The notes under the pieces: model-generated
What the model was told of the DNA's origin: nothing
The model's input: the letters and a program-made list of their open reading frames with translations, nothing else
Database searches by the model: none
Shown: positions 1 to 5,930 of the stretch, piece by piece
Position numbering within the stretch: the first letter of the stretch is position 1
How the letters are laid out: each line of letters starts with the position of its first letter
Source: Leucobacter sp.
GTDB taxonomy: Bacteria > Actinomycetota > Actinomycetes > Actinomycetales > Microbacteriaceae
NCBI GenBank assembly: GCA_031178565.1
Contig: JAPSIU010000184.1
Location: forward strand, 1-5,932
Length of the DNA: 5,932 nt
Direction: 5' to 3'
Translations under genes and position numbers: made by a program

Positions 1-1445
1 GCCGCGAGGTCGAGCGTCAGGGCGATCTCGAGACGGCGTTCCGCTCCGTCGTGACCCGGCTGCACGGCACCTTCACCCTGCTCGCGATGCACCGCGACGA
101 GCCCGGCAAAGTCGTCTCGGCGCGGCACCACTCGCCGCTCGTCGTCGGGATCGGCGAGGGGGAGAACTTCCTCGGCTCCGACGTCGCGGCCTTCGTCTCG
201 TCGACCCGTCGCGCAGTCGCCGTCGACGAGGACAACATCGCGATCATCACCCCCGACGAGGTGCGCATCACCGACTTCGCGGGCAACCCCGTCGAGTTCA
301 GCGAGTACGAGGTCGAGTGGGACGCGAACGCGGCCGACAAGGGCGGCTGGTCCTCGTTCATGGCGAAGGAGATCAACGAGCAGCCCGACGCGGTCGCGAA
401 CACCGTACGGGGCCGCGCCGTCGACGGCCGGGTGGAGATCCCCGAGCTCACGGCGCTCGGCGACGACCGCCTGCGAGGCATCGACCGCATCGTGATCATC
501 GCCTGCGGCACGGCCTCCTACGCGGGCCTCGTCGGCTCCTACGCGATCGAGCAGTGGGCACGCGTGCCGGTTGACGTGCAGCTCAGCCACGAGTTCCGCT
601 ACCGCGATCCCGTGCTCAGCGACCGGACCATGGTGATCTCGGTCAGCCAGTCCGGGGAGACCATGGACACCCTCATGGCCGTCAAGTACGCGATCGAACG
701 CGGTGTGACAACCGTCTCGGTCTGCAACACGCAGAGCGCCACCATCCCGCGGGAGTCGGACGCGGCCGTCTACACCCACGCCGGCCCGGAGGTCGCGGTC
801 GCCTCGACGAAGGCCTTCATCGCTCAGATCACGGCGCTGTACCTGATCGGCCTGCATCTCGGCCGCGTGCGCGGCACGCTCTCCGCGGAGGACTCGGCCC
901 AGGCCGTCTCGCAGCTCGAGGAACTGCCCGCCAAGGTCCGCGACGCCGTGGACACCCACGAGCAGATCGCCCAGCTCGCGCACTGGATGTCCGACACCCG
1001 CTCGGTGCTCTTCCTCGGCCGCCACGTCGGATACCCGGTGGCGCTCGAGGGCGCGCTGAAGCTCAAGGAGATCGCCTACATCCACGCCGAGGGGTTCGCG
1101 GCCGGCGAGCTCAAGCACGGACCCATCGCGCTCATCGACCACGGCCAGCCCGTGTTCGTGCTCGTGCCGAGCCCGCGCACCTCGCCGCTCATGCACTCCA
1201 AGGTGGTCTCGAACATCCAGGAGATCCGCGCCCGCGGCGCCCGCGTGATCGCGATCGTGGAGAAGGGCGATACGGCCGTGCTGCCGTACGCCGACGACGT
1301 GATCCGGCTGCCGCTCGCGGACGCGCTCTTCGAGCCGCTCCTGCAGGTGGTTCCGCTGCAGTGGTTCGCCCTGGAACTGTCCACGGCGAAGGGCCTCGAC
1401 GTCGACCAGCCGCGTAATCTCGCGAAGTCGGTGACGGTGGAGTAG
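1..1445 (+). CDS. glmS: GlmS, glutamine-fructose-6-phosphate aminotransferase (isomerizing), 5'-truncated by window edge
   Basis: This cytoplasmic enzyme converts fructose-6-phosphate and glutamine to glucosamine-6-phosphate, the first step toward UDP-GlcNAc for peptidoglycan. The open frame runs in from the left edge (first full codon at base 3), giving 480 visible residues; the family is about 610-620 residues, so roughly the first 135 are missing, including the N-terminal catalytic Cys of the glutaminase domain. The GTG at 51 is an internal valine codon, not the start. Visible parts are the end of the glutaminase domain, the first SIS (sugar isomerase) domain with ACGTASY (501-521) and SVSQSGET (about 640-663), and the second SIS domain with LKLKEIAYIHAEGF followed by GELKHGP. 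That stretch holds the family's catalytic Lys/Glu and the ring-opening His (codon 1116-1118). The C-terminus DQPRNLAKSVTVE is the near-invariant family tail, whose Lys forms a Schiff base with the sugar. acpS follows after 10 bp. Identification is secure; nothing looks damaged. Confidence 0.97.
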   Translation, partial: REVERQGDLETAFRSVVTRLHGTFTLLAMHRDEPGKVVSARHHSPLVVGIGEGENFLGSDVAAFVSSTRRAVAVDEDNIAIITPDEVRITDFAGNPVEFSEYEVEWDANAADKGGWSSFMAKEINEQPDAVANTVRGRAVDGRVEIPELTALGDDRLRGIDRIVIIACGTASYAGLVGSYAIEQWARVPVDVQLSHEFRYRDPVLSDRTMVISVSQSGETMDTLMAVKYAIERGVTTVSVCNTQSATIPRESDAAVYTHAGPEVAVASTKAFIAQITALYLIGLHLGRVRGTLSAEDSAQAVSQLEELPAKVRDAVDTHEQIAQLAHWMSDTRSVLFLGRHVGYPVALEGALKLKEIAYIHAEGFAAGELKHGPIALIDHGQPVFVLVPSPRTSPLMHSKVVSNIQEIRARGARVIAIVEKGDTAVLPYADDVIRLPLADALFEPLLQVVPLQWFALELSTAKGLDVDQPRNLAKSVTVE

Positions 1446-1455
1446 TGCCGAGCGC

Positions 1456-1893
1456 ATGATCGTCGGGATCGGCGTCGACACGGTCGATATCGCGCGCTTC
1501 GAGCGTCAGCTCGAACGCACGCCGAGTCTGCGCGAGCGGTTGTTCTCGCCGGACGAGCGCGAGGTCTCCCTGGCATCGCTCGCGGCGCGCTTCGCCGCGA
1601 AGGAAGCGCTGATCAAGGCGCTCGGGGGTTCGGGCGAGCTGCGCTGGCACGACATGGCGGTCGTTCGGGATCGCGGATGCGCGCCGTCGTTCGCGGAGAC
1701 GCCCGCCCTCGCGGTCGCACTGGCGGGTCGCGGAGCCGATCGCGCCCACCTGTCGATGACGCACGACGCGGGGGTCGCAACCGCGTTCGTCATCGTGGAG
1801 ACGGCCGGGGCGGGAACGGTCGAGGCGGGAACGACGGCGGTGCGGGGCGCCGTGCCGACGGGTTCGTCGGAGAACGGAACGGGGCGGACATGA
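1456..1893 (+). CDS. acpS: AcpS, holo-[acyl carrier protein] synthase (4'-phosphopantetheinyl transferase)
   Basis: AcpS transfers 4'-phosphopantetheine from CoA to a serine of apo-ACP, activating it for fatty-acid synthesis. The 145-residue protein opens with MIVGIGVDTVDIARFE (metal-binding Asp8), and RFAAKEALIKALG follows at about 45-57 with the second metal ligand Glu50. The C-terminal strand motif HLSMTHDAGVATAFVIVE lies at about 98-115. The segment between the first two motifs is shorter than in E. coli AcpS, a compact form I associate with actinobacteria. After the usual end near residue 115 there is an extra tail of about 30 residues rich in Gly, Thr, Ala and Val, encoded partly by a 15-bp tandem duplication; it has no recognisable domain. 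The ATG at 1456 lies 10 bp after the glmS stop. Its ribosome site is weak (GGTGGAG near 1437 is too far away), so it probably depends on ribosomes arriving from glmS. The stop overlaps the alr ATG. Function is well supported; the role of the tail is unknown. Confidence 0.93.
   Translation: MIVGIGVDTVDIARFERQLERTPSLRERLFSPDEREVSLASLAARFAAKEALIKALGGSGELRWHDMAVVRDRGCAPSFAETPALAVALAGRGADRAHLSMTHDAGVATAFVIVETAGAGTVEAGTTAVRGAVPTGSSENGTGRT
1809..1833 (+). repeat. Imperfect 15-bp tandem duplication in the acpS tail
   Basis: The 10-mer GGCGGGAACG occurs at 1809-1818 and again at 1824-1833, exactly 15 bp apart and therefore in frame. It encodes consecutive AGTVE and AGTTA pentapeptides in the low-complexity C-terminal tail of AcpS. 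It most likely arose by replication slippage in GC-rich sequence. No regulatory meaning is evident. Confidence 0.6.
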
Positions 1894-3026
1894 GAACAGG
1901 CTCGATGCGCGTCGCCGAGATATCCCTGCCCGCGATCCGGCACAATGTGCGGCGGATCCGCGAGATGACGGGCGGAGCGGTCATCGTCGTGGTGAAGGCC
2001 GACGGCTACGGACACGGAGCGGCCATCGCGGCCGAGGCCGCGCTCGCGGGCGGGGCGGCGATGGTCGCCACGGCGGACCTCGAGGAGGCGCTGGCGCTGC
2101 GCGGCAGCGGGATCGACGCCCCTCTGCTCTGCTGGCTGCACGGTCCCAGGGCGGACTTCGCGGAGGCCGTCGCCGCCGACATCGAGATCGGCGTCAGCAA
2201 TCTGCAGCAGCTCGAGGATCTCGCGGCCGCCGCGGCGCGCTCGGGGAAGCGGGCTCCGCTGCAGTTCAAGGTCGATACCGGGCTCAGTCGGAACGGGGCG
2301 GCGCCCGAGGAGTGGGAGGCGCTCTTCGCGCGGGCGGCCGAGCTGGAGCGCGATGGGCACCTGCGGGTGCGGGGCATCTTCAGCCACCTCGCCAACGCGG
2401 GCGACGAGAACGACCGGGCCCAGGCCGCGCGCTTCGACGAGGCGGTCGCGATGCTCCGCGGAGCGGGGATCGAGCCCGAGATGATCCACCTCGCGGCGAG
2501 TGCCGCGACACTGACGTCGCCCCATCTGCACTACAACACGGTCCGCGTGGGCGTCGCGGCGTACGGGCTCAGCCCGCTCGCTGACAGGACCTCGGCGCAG
2601 CTCGGTCTGATCCCGGCGATGACGCTGCGCTCCGAGATCGTCGCGCTGCGCGGTGTGCCCGCGGGCACGGGGGTGTCGTACGGCTTCAACCACGTCTGCG
2701 AGACCGCCACCACACTCGCGCTGGTGCCGATCGGGTACGCCGACGGGATGCCGCGCGCCCTCAACGGCGCGGGCGCGTGGGTCACGGTCGCGGGCGAGCA
2801 CCGGCCCATCGTCGGACGCATCGGCATGGATCAGTTCATCGTCGACGTCGGGCCGCTCGCGGGCCGCCTGAGCCTCGGCGAACCGGTCGTGCTCTTCGGG
2901 GACCCCGAGCGCGGTCACCCGCCCATCGAGATCTGGGCCGGGCTCCTGCACACGATCAACTACGAGATCGTGGTCGGGATCGGACCGCGCGTGCTGCGGG
3001 TTCCCGTCGAGGGGGACGACGCGTGA
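1890..3026 (+). CDS. alr: Alanine racemase, PLP-dependent
   Basis: Alr interconverts L- and D-alanine in the cytoplasm, supplying D-Ala for peptidoglycan. The 378-residue product matches the family length. The N-terminal fold-type III barrel carries the PLP lysine Lys36 in VVVKADGYGHG, with Tyr40 nearby. KVDTGLSRNG supplies Lys127 (equivalent to the carbamylated Lys of the Geobacillus enzyme) and Arg134. SHLANAG holds His166, and VRVGVAAYGLSP holds Arg219, which pairs with the pyridine nitrogen. In the C-terminal beta domain, the second catalytic base is Tyr264 in GVSYG, followed by IGYADGMPRALNG, GRIGMDQ (about 310-316) and INYEI with Tyr358. Two positions differ from the textbook enzyme: Ala203 replaces the usual Asn before the phosphate-binding Ser204, and Gly312 replaces the common Cys of GRICMDQ. 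Neither removes a catalytic residue. The start is the ATG at 1890, in ATGA overlap with acpS; ATG 1905 is a possible alternative five codons later. An upstream in-frame extension to 1677 lies inside acpS and is not credible. Confidence 0.96.
   Translation: MRTGSMRVAEISLPAIRHNVRRIREMTGGAVIVVVKADGYGHGAAIAAEAALAGGAAMVATADLEEALALRGSGIDAPLLCWLHGPRADFAEAVAADIEIGVSNLQQLEDLAAAAARSGKRAPLQFKVDTGLSRNGAAPEEWEALFARAAELERDGHLRVRGIFSHLANAGDENDRAQAARFDEAVAMLRGAGIEPEMIHLAASAATLTSPHLHYNTVRVGVAAYGLSPLADRTSAQLGLIPAMTLRSEIVALRGVPAGTGVSYGFNHVCETATTLALVPIGYADGMPRALNGAGAWVTVAGEHRPIVGRIGMDQFIVDVGPLAGRLSLGEPVVLFGDPERGHPPIEIWAGLLHTINYEIVVGIGPRVLRVPVEGDDA
3009..3015 (+). promoter_or_regulatory. Ribosome binding site of tsaE
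   Basis: GAGGGGG ends 7 bases before the GTG at 3023 and lies inside the last codons of alr. It supports the GTG at the GTGA overlap as the tsaE start, rather than the long in-frame extension into alr. Confidence 0.65.
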
Positions 3027-3526
3027 GCCGCAAGCCCGATTCCCGCTGGAGGACCGAGATCCCGGGCCCGGACGAGATGCACGAGCTCGGTGTGCGGCTG
3101 GGCCGCGTGCTGCGGGCGGGCGATCTCGCGATCCTCACGGGTCCTCTCGGCGCCGGCAAGACGACGCTCACGCGGGGGATCGGCGAGGGGCTCGGCGTGC
3201 GCGGCCCCGTGCAGAGCCCGACGTTCGTGCTCGCGCGCACCCACCCCTCGCTCGTCGGCGGGGCGCCGCTGGTGCACGTCGACGCCTACCGGCTCGGAGA
3301 TGCGACCGAGCTCGACGACCTCGACCTCGACTTCGAGGGTGCGGTCGTGGTCGCGGAGTGGGGCGCCGGGCTCGTGGAGGAGCGGGGCTCCTGGATCGAG
3401 GTCGTGATCGATCGGCACGTCGGCGCAGACCCCGAGGAGGATCCCGACTGGTCGGAGGCTCCGGTGGAACCCCGGAGGGTCACCGTGAGCGGATACGGCC
3501 CTCGCTGGGCGGAGGGAGTGCTGTGA
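3023..3526 (+). CDS. tsaE: TsaE, tRNA t6A37 threonylcarbamoyltransferase complex ATPase subunit
   Basis: TsaE is the P-loop ATPase that works with TsaB and TsaD in bacterial t6A37 synthesis on ANN-decoding tRNAs; its ATP hydrolysis is thought to reset the complex between cycles. The 167-residue protein has Walker A GPLGAGKTT at 40-48 (Lys46), the switch-like SPTF at 65-68, the family signature HVDAYRL at 85-91 (His85, Asp87, Tyr89, Arg90), and VVVAEWG at 108-114 with Glu112-Trp113. The N-terminal region contains PGPDEMHELGVRLG, the usual helix before the first strand. The C-terminal part beyond about 132 is acidic and Pro-rich (ADPEEDPDWSEAP) before a final strand, which is common variation. 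The start is GTG 3023 (GTGA overlap with the alr stop) with a good ribosome site. Its end overlaps tsaB by 4 bp, so the two partner subunits are made from adjacent coupled frames. Confidence 0.95.
   Translation: MSRKPDSRWRTEIPGPDEMHELGVRLGRVLRAGDLAILTGPLGAGKTTLTRGIGEGLGVRGPVQSPTFVLARTHPSLVGGAPLVHVDAYRLGDATELDDLDLDFEGAVVVAEWGAGLVEERGSWIEVVIDRHVGADPEEDPDWSEAPVEPRRVTVSGYGPRWAEGVL
3511..3516 (+). promoter_or_regulatory. Ribosome binding site of tsaB
   Basis: GGAGGG lies 6 bases before the GTG at 3523, within the final codons of tsaE. It is among the clearest Shine-Dalgarno matches in the window. It favours the upstream GTG, and hence the long N-terminal extension of TsaB, over an internal start such as GTG 3619. 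Confidence 0.7.
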
Positions 3527-4260
3527 GTTCGGAGACGCCTGAGACGTCGGAAAGGCCCGGGCGGAGCTCGAGCGGGTTCCGCCCGGTCGAGCTGTTGCGC
3601 GAGTCGCCGAGCGGCCGTGTGCTCGCCGCGGAGGAGCTCGCTGAGCACGCGCTCCTCGCCGTCGACACCGCACTCGGCACGAGTGTCGCGCTCGGTCTCG
3701 GGGGGAGGATCTACGAGGCCTCGAGCGACGACCCGATGAGGCACGCCGAGGTCATCGGCGGACTGCTGGCCGGACTGTTCGAGACGGCGGGCGCGTCCCC
3801 GTCGGAGGTGACGGCCGTGGTGGCCGGCGTCGGCCCCGGCCCGTTCACCGGACTGCGGGTCGGCATCGCGGCGGCCCACGCCTTCGCGACCGCGCGGGGT
3901 GTGCCGCTGCTGCCGTTGCAGGGGCACGAGGCCGTCGCGCTCGCGGTGCTCGAGGAGGGCGCCGCCGCCGGTGCGCGCATCGTGCAGGACGCGCGCCGCC
4001 GCGAGCTCTTCGTGACCGAGTTCTCCGGCCTCGACTGGGCAGGCGTCCCGGTGCGCAGCGTCGATCCGCACCTCGTGACGCGCGCCGATCACACCGAGGC
4101 TTCACTCGATGTGTGGCCGGAGCGCATTCCCGCAGCGCGCTTGGTGCAGCTCGCCGCGCGACGCCTCGCCGCGGGCCGCCCCTTCGAAGAGGATCGCGCG
4201 CTCTACCTCCGGGTCCCGGACGTGAAGCAGCCCGCCGCGCCGAAGCGGGTGAGTACGTGA
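3523..4260 (+). CDS. tsaB: TsaB, t6A37 complex dimerization/scaffold subunit, with N-terminal extension
   Basis: TsaB is the inactive paralogue of TsaD. It dimerizes with TsaD and recruits TsaE for tRNA t6A37 formation. The 245-residue product shows the ASKHA-fold start ALLAVDTALGTSVAL (43-57), the hallmark GVGPGPFTGLRVG (102-114), DARRRELF (156-163) and the C-terminal ALYLRVPDVKQP (226-237). Like other TsaB proteins it lacks the TsaD metal-binding His pair. The family normally starts a residue or two before the LAVDTA strand, whereas here about 43 residues precede it: a Ser/Glu/Pro-rich stretch, then a likely amphipathic helix (VELLRE... VLAAEELAEH). The stretch has the same high GC3 as the rest and follows a strong ribosome site at a GTGA overlap, so I take GTG 3523 as the start. 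GTG 3619 (residue 33) is the alternative and would give a 213-residue protein of more usual length, but I see no good ribosome site there. The stop overlaps rimI by 4 bp. Confidence 0.92.
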   Translation: MSSETPETSERPGRSSSGFRPVELLRESPSGRVLAAEELAEHALLAVDTALGTSVALGLGGRIYEASSDDPMRHAEVIGGLLAGLFETAGASPSEVTAVVAGVGPGPFTGLRVGIAAAHAFATARGVPLLPLQGHEAVALAVLEEGAAAGARIVQDARRRELFVTEFSGLDWAGVPVRSVDPHLVTRADHTEASLDVWPERIPAARLVQLAARRLAAGRPFEEDRALYLRVPDVKQPAAPKRVST

Positions 4261-4736
4261 GCGCCCCGGCCCCGGGCGCCTCGTTCTCCATACGCGCCGC
4301 GGTCGTGAAGGACCTCGACTCGATCTGGGCGATCGAGTCGGCCGTGTTCGGAGCCGAGGCGTGGAGCCGCGAGATGGTGCGCGAGGAGCTCACGGCGGGG
4401 CACCGGTGCTACCTCGCTCTCACCGACGACGCGGGCGTCGTGCGCGGGTACGCCGGGCTCCTCGCGGTGGGAGCGGAGGGCGACATCCAGACCATCGCGG
4501 TCTCGCCCGAGGCGCGCGGATCGGGGCAGGGGCGCCGTCTGATGGACGCTCTGCTCGACGAGGCGGGGCGCAGAAGCGTCCGCGAGGTGTTCCTCGAGGT
4601 GCGCGCGGACAACTCGATCGCCCGAGCCCTCTACGCATCGATGGGGTTCACCGAGATCGGTCTCCGCCCTCACTACTATCAGCCCGACGACGTGGACGCC
4701 GTCGTCATGAAACTCGATCTGAAGGAGCGGCGATGA
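4257..4736 (+). CDS. rimI: RimI-type GNAT N-terminal acetyltransferase
   Basis: This is a GCN5-related acetyltransferase of the RimI family, which uses acetyl-CoA to acetylate protein N-termini (ribosomal protein S18 in E. coli; wider targets have been reported in actinobacteria). The 159-residue protein has the N-terminal IRAAVVKDLDSIWAIE motif (12-27), with FGAEAWS at 31-37. The acetyl-CoA pyrophosphate loop is AVSPEARGSGQGRRL (81-95), a clear RxxGxG. The FLEVRADNSIARALYASMGF block (112-131) holds Glu114 and Tyr125, equivalents of the proposed catalytic base and acid. The C-terminus RPHYYQPDDVDAVVMKL matches the RimI subfamily. The start is GTG 4257 in GTGA overlap with tsaB; the GGTGAG just upstream is only 3 bases away, so initiation probably depends on coupling. 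Its place between tsaB and tsaD is a recurrent actinobacterial arrangement, but no part in t6A synthesis is established. The substrate cannot be read from sequence. Confidence 0.92.
   Translation: MSAPAPGASFSIRAAVVKDLDSIWAIESAVFGAEAWSREMVREELTAGHRCYLALTDDAGVVRGYAGLLAVGAEGDIQTIAVSPEARGSGQGRRLMDALLDEAGRRSVREVFLEVRADNSIARALYASMGFTEIGLRPHYYQPDDVDAVVMKLDLKERR
4721..4727 (+). promoter_or_regulatory. Ribosome binding site of tsaD
   Basis: GAAGGAG ends 5 bases before the ATG at 4733, inside the last codons of rimI. It supports the ATGA-overlap start for tsaD. Confidence 0.65.
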
Positions 4737-5848
4737 GCGCGCGGGATCCCCTCGTCGGTTCCGGCGGCACGAGCGGTGAGCCGCTGGTGCTCGGCATCGA
4801 GACGAGCTGCGACGAGACGGGGGTGGGGATCGTGCGCGGACGCGCGCTGCTCGCGAACGCCATCGCCTCCTCCATGGACGAGCACGCGCGCTTCGGCGGT
4901 GTGATCCCCGAGGTGGCCGCCCGCGCCCACCTCGAGGCCATGACCCCCACGATCGAGTGGGCGCTCGCCGACGCCGGCGTGGAACTCGACGAGCTGGACG
5001 CGATCGCCGTCACCTGCGGACCGGGCCTCGCGGGCGCGCTGATGGTGGGCGTTTCGGCCGCCAAGGCGCTGTCGGTCGCTCTCGAGAAGCCGCTCTACGC
5101 GGTCAACCACCTCGTGGGCCACGTCGGCGCGGATCTCCTGCAGGGCGAGGGGCTGCGCGGGCCGGCGGGAGCCGTGGGCGAGCTCGAGCTGCCCACGATC
5201 GCGCTGCTCGTCTCCGGCGGGCACACCTCTCTGCTGCTCGTCCGGGATCTCGTCGACGACGTCGAGATGCTGGGGGAGACCATCGATGACGCCGCGGGCG
5301 AGGCCTTCGACAAGGTGGCGCGTCTGCTCGGCCTGCCGTACCCCGGCGGGCCGCACATCGACCGGGTCGCGGCGGAGGGGGACCCGAACGCGATCCGCTT
5401 CCCCCGGGGGCTGTCGCTGCCGAAGGATCTCGAGCGGCACCGGTACGACTTCTCCTTCTCGGGGCTCAAGACCTCCGTGGCGCGCTGGGTCGAGAAACGC
5501 GTCGAATCCGGAGAGGCGGTGCCGGTCGCCGATGTCGCGGCGAGCTTCCGGGAGGCGGTGGCCGATGTGCTCCTGACGAAGGCGCTCGCCGCATGTCGCG
5601 ACCTCGGCGTGCCTCGCCTGCTCCTCGGCGGGGGTGTGGTCGCGAACGCCCGCGTCAGGGAACTCGCCGAGGAACGGGCGGCGTCCGAGGGGGTCGCGTT
5701 GCGGATCCCCCCGCTCTCGCTCTGCACCGACAACGGGGCGATGATCGCCTCCCTCGGCGCTCAGCTGGTCGCGGCCGGCCGCGCTCCGTCGAGTCTCGAC
5801 TTCGGCGCGGACTCCACGTTGCCGGTCGGAGAGATCCAGGTGCGCTGA
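4733..5848 (+). CDS. tsaD: TsaD, tRNA N6-adenosine threonylcarbamoyltransferase catalytic subunit
   Basis: TsaD (formerly Gcp/YgjD) transfers the threonylcarbamoyl group from threonylcarbamoyl-AMP to A37 of ANN-decoding tRNAs, working with TsaB and TsaE. The 371-residue protein is slightly longer than the usual 335-350, partly because of an 18-residue Gly/Ser leader before VLGIETSCDETGVGIV (19-34). Further signatures are GVIPEVAARAHLE (56-68), TCGPGLAGALMVG (94-106), the metal-binding pair in NHLVGHV (His126, His130), LLVSGGHTSL (158-167), DDAAGEAFDKVAR (185-197), YPGGPHID, FSFSGLKTSV (240-249), GGGVVANARVRE (299-310) and CTDNGAMIA (331-339) with metal ligand Asp333. All catalytic positions I can check are intact. 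The start is ATG 4733 with a good ribosome site. The donor-making enzyme TsaC/Sua5 is not in the window. In Mycobacterium tuberculosis the same tsaE-tsaB-rimI-tsaD order is followed by groES-groEL; whether that holds here lies beyond the edge. Confidence 0.97.
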   Translation: MSARDPLVGSGGTSGEPLVLGIETSCDETGVGIVRGRALLANAIASSMDEHARFGGVIPEVAARAHLEAMTPTIEWALADAGVELDELDAIAVTCGPGLAGALMVGVSAAKALSVALEKPLYAVNHLVGHVGADLLQGEGLRGPAGAVGELELPTIALLVSGGHTSLLLVRDLVDDVEMLGETIDDAAGEAFDKVARLLGLPYPGGPHIDRVAAEGDPNAIRFPRGLSLPKDLERHRYDFSFSGLKTSVARWVEKRVESGEAVPVADVAASFREAVADVLLTKALAACRDLGVPRLLLGGGVVANARVRELAEERAASEGVALRIPPLSLCTDNGAMIASLGAQLVAAGRAPSSLDFGADSTLPVGEIQVR

Positions 5849-5910
5849 GCCGAGGCCATCGGATCCGCGGAAACTCGGCGAAGGGGGCGACGCGGACCCC
5901 GCCTGCGCGT

Positions 5911-5930
5911 TATCTTGGAGAGTGCGTATG
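5911..5930 (+). promoter_or_regulatory. Possible -10 element or ribosome site and ATG of a next gene
   Basis: After the tsaD stop there are 84 bases without a convincing gene. Near the right edge TATCTT (5911-5916) fits an actinobacterial TANNNT -10 box, but no good -35 lies 16-19 bases upstream. Immediately after it, GGAG (5917-5920) stands 7 bases before ATG (5928-5930), which could open a gene running off the window. The two readings conflict: if TATCTT is a -10, transcription would start near 5922 and the GGAG would not be in the message. The tiny visible stretch does not allow a choice. Confidence 0.3.

Noticed and set aside
1446..1455. Independent promoter for acpS in the glmS-acpS gap
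   Set aside because: The gap is only 10 bp, and I saw no convincing -10/-35 pair in the end of glmS. Co-transcription is the simpler reading.
1506..2951. Long open frame of 481 codons on the minus strand opposite acpS and alr
   Set aside because: It is exactly antisense to two well-identified genes. Its product is Arg/Asp/His-rich with no recognisable motif, and long antisense frames are expected in DNA with such high GC3.
3286..4092. Minus-strand open frame opposite tsaE and tsaB
   Set aside because: Same GC-rich mirror effect. It is Arg-rich low-complexity sequence without family motifs, covering genes with clear motifs on the + strand.
4361..4732. In-frame upstream extension of tsaD through most of rimI
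   Set aside because: The extension reads as Arg/Gly-rich out-of-frame rimI sequence, while a proper ATG with a ribosome site stands at 4733. The same reasoning rejects the extensions of alr to 1677, tsaE to 2777, tsaB to 3358 and rimI to 4113.
5861..5899. Possible terminator hairpin after tsaD (GGATCCGCG with CGCGGACCC)
   Set aside because: The stem has a mismatch and a 21-base loop, and no T-run follows. TCCGCG/CGCGGA matches of this size are common by chance at this GC content.
5919..5930. GAGTGC near the right edge as half of a CIRCE heat-shock operator, as expected before groES
   Set aside because: Only 6 bases match. The partner GCACTC half is absent in the preceding sequence at the required 9-base spacing.
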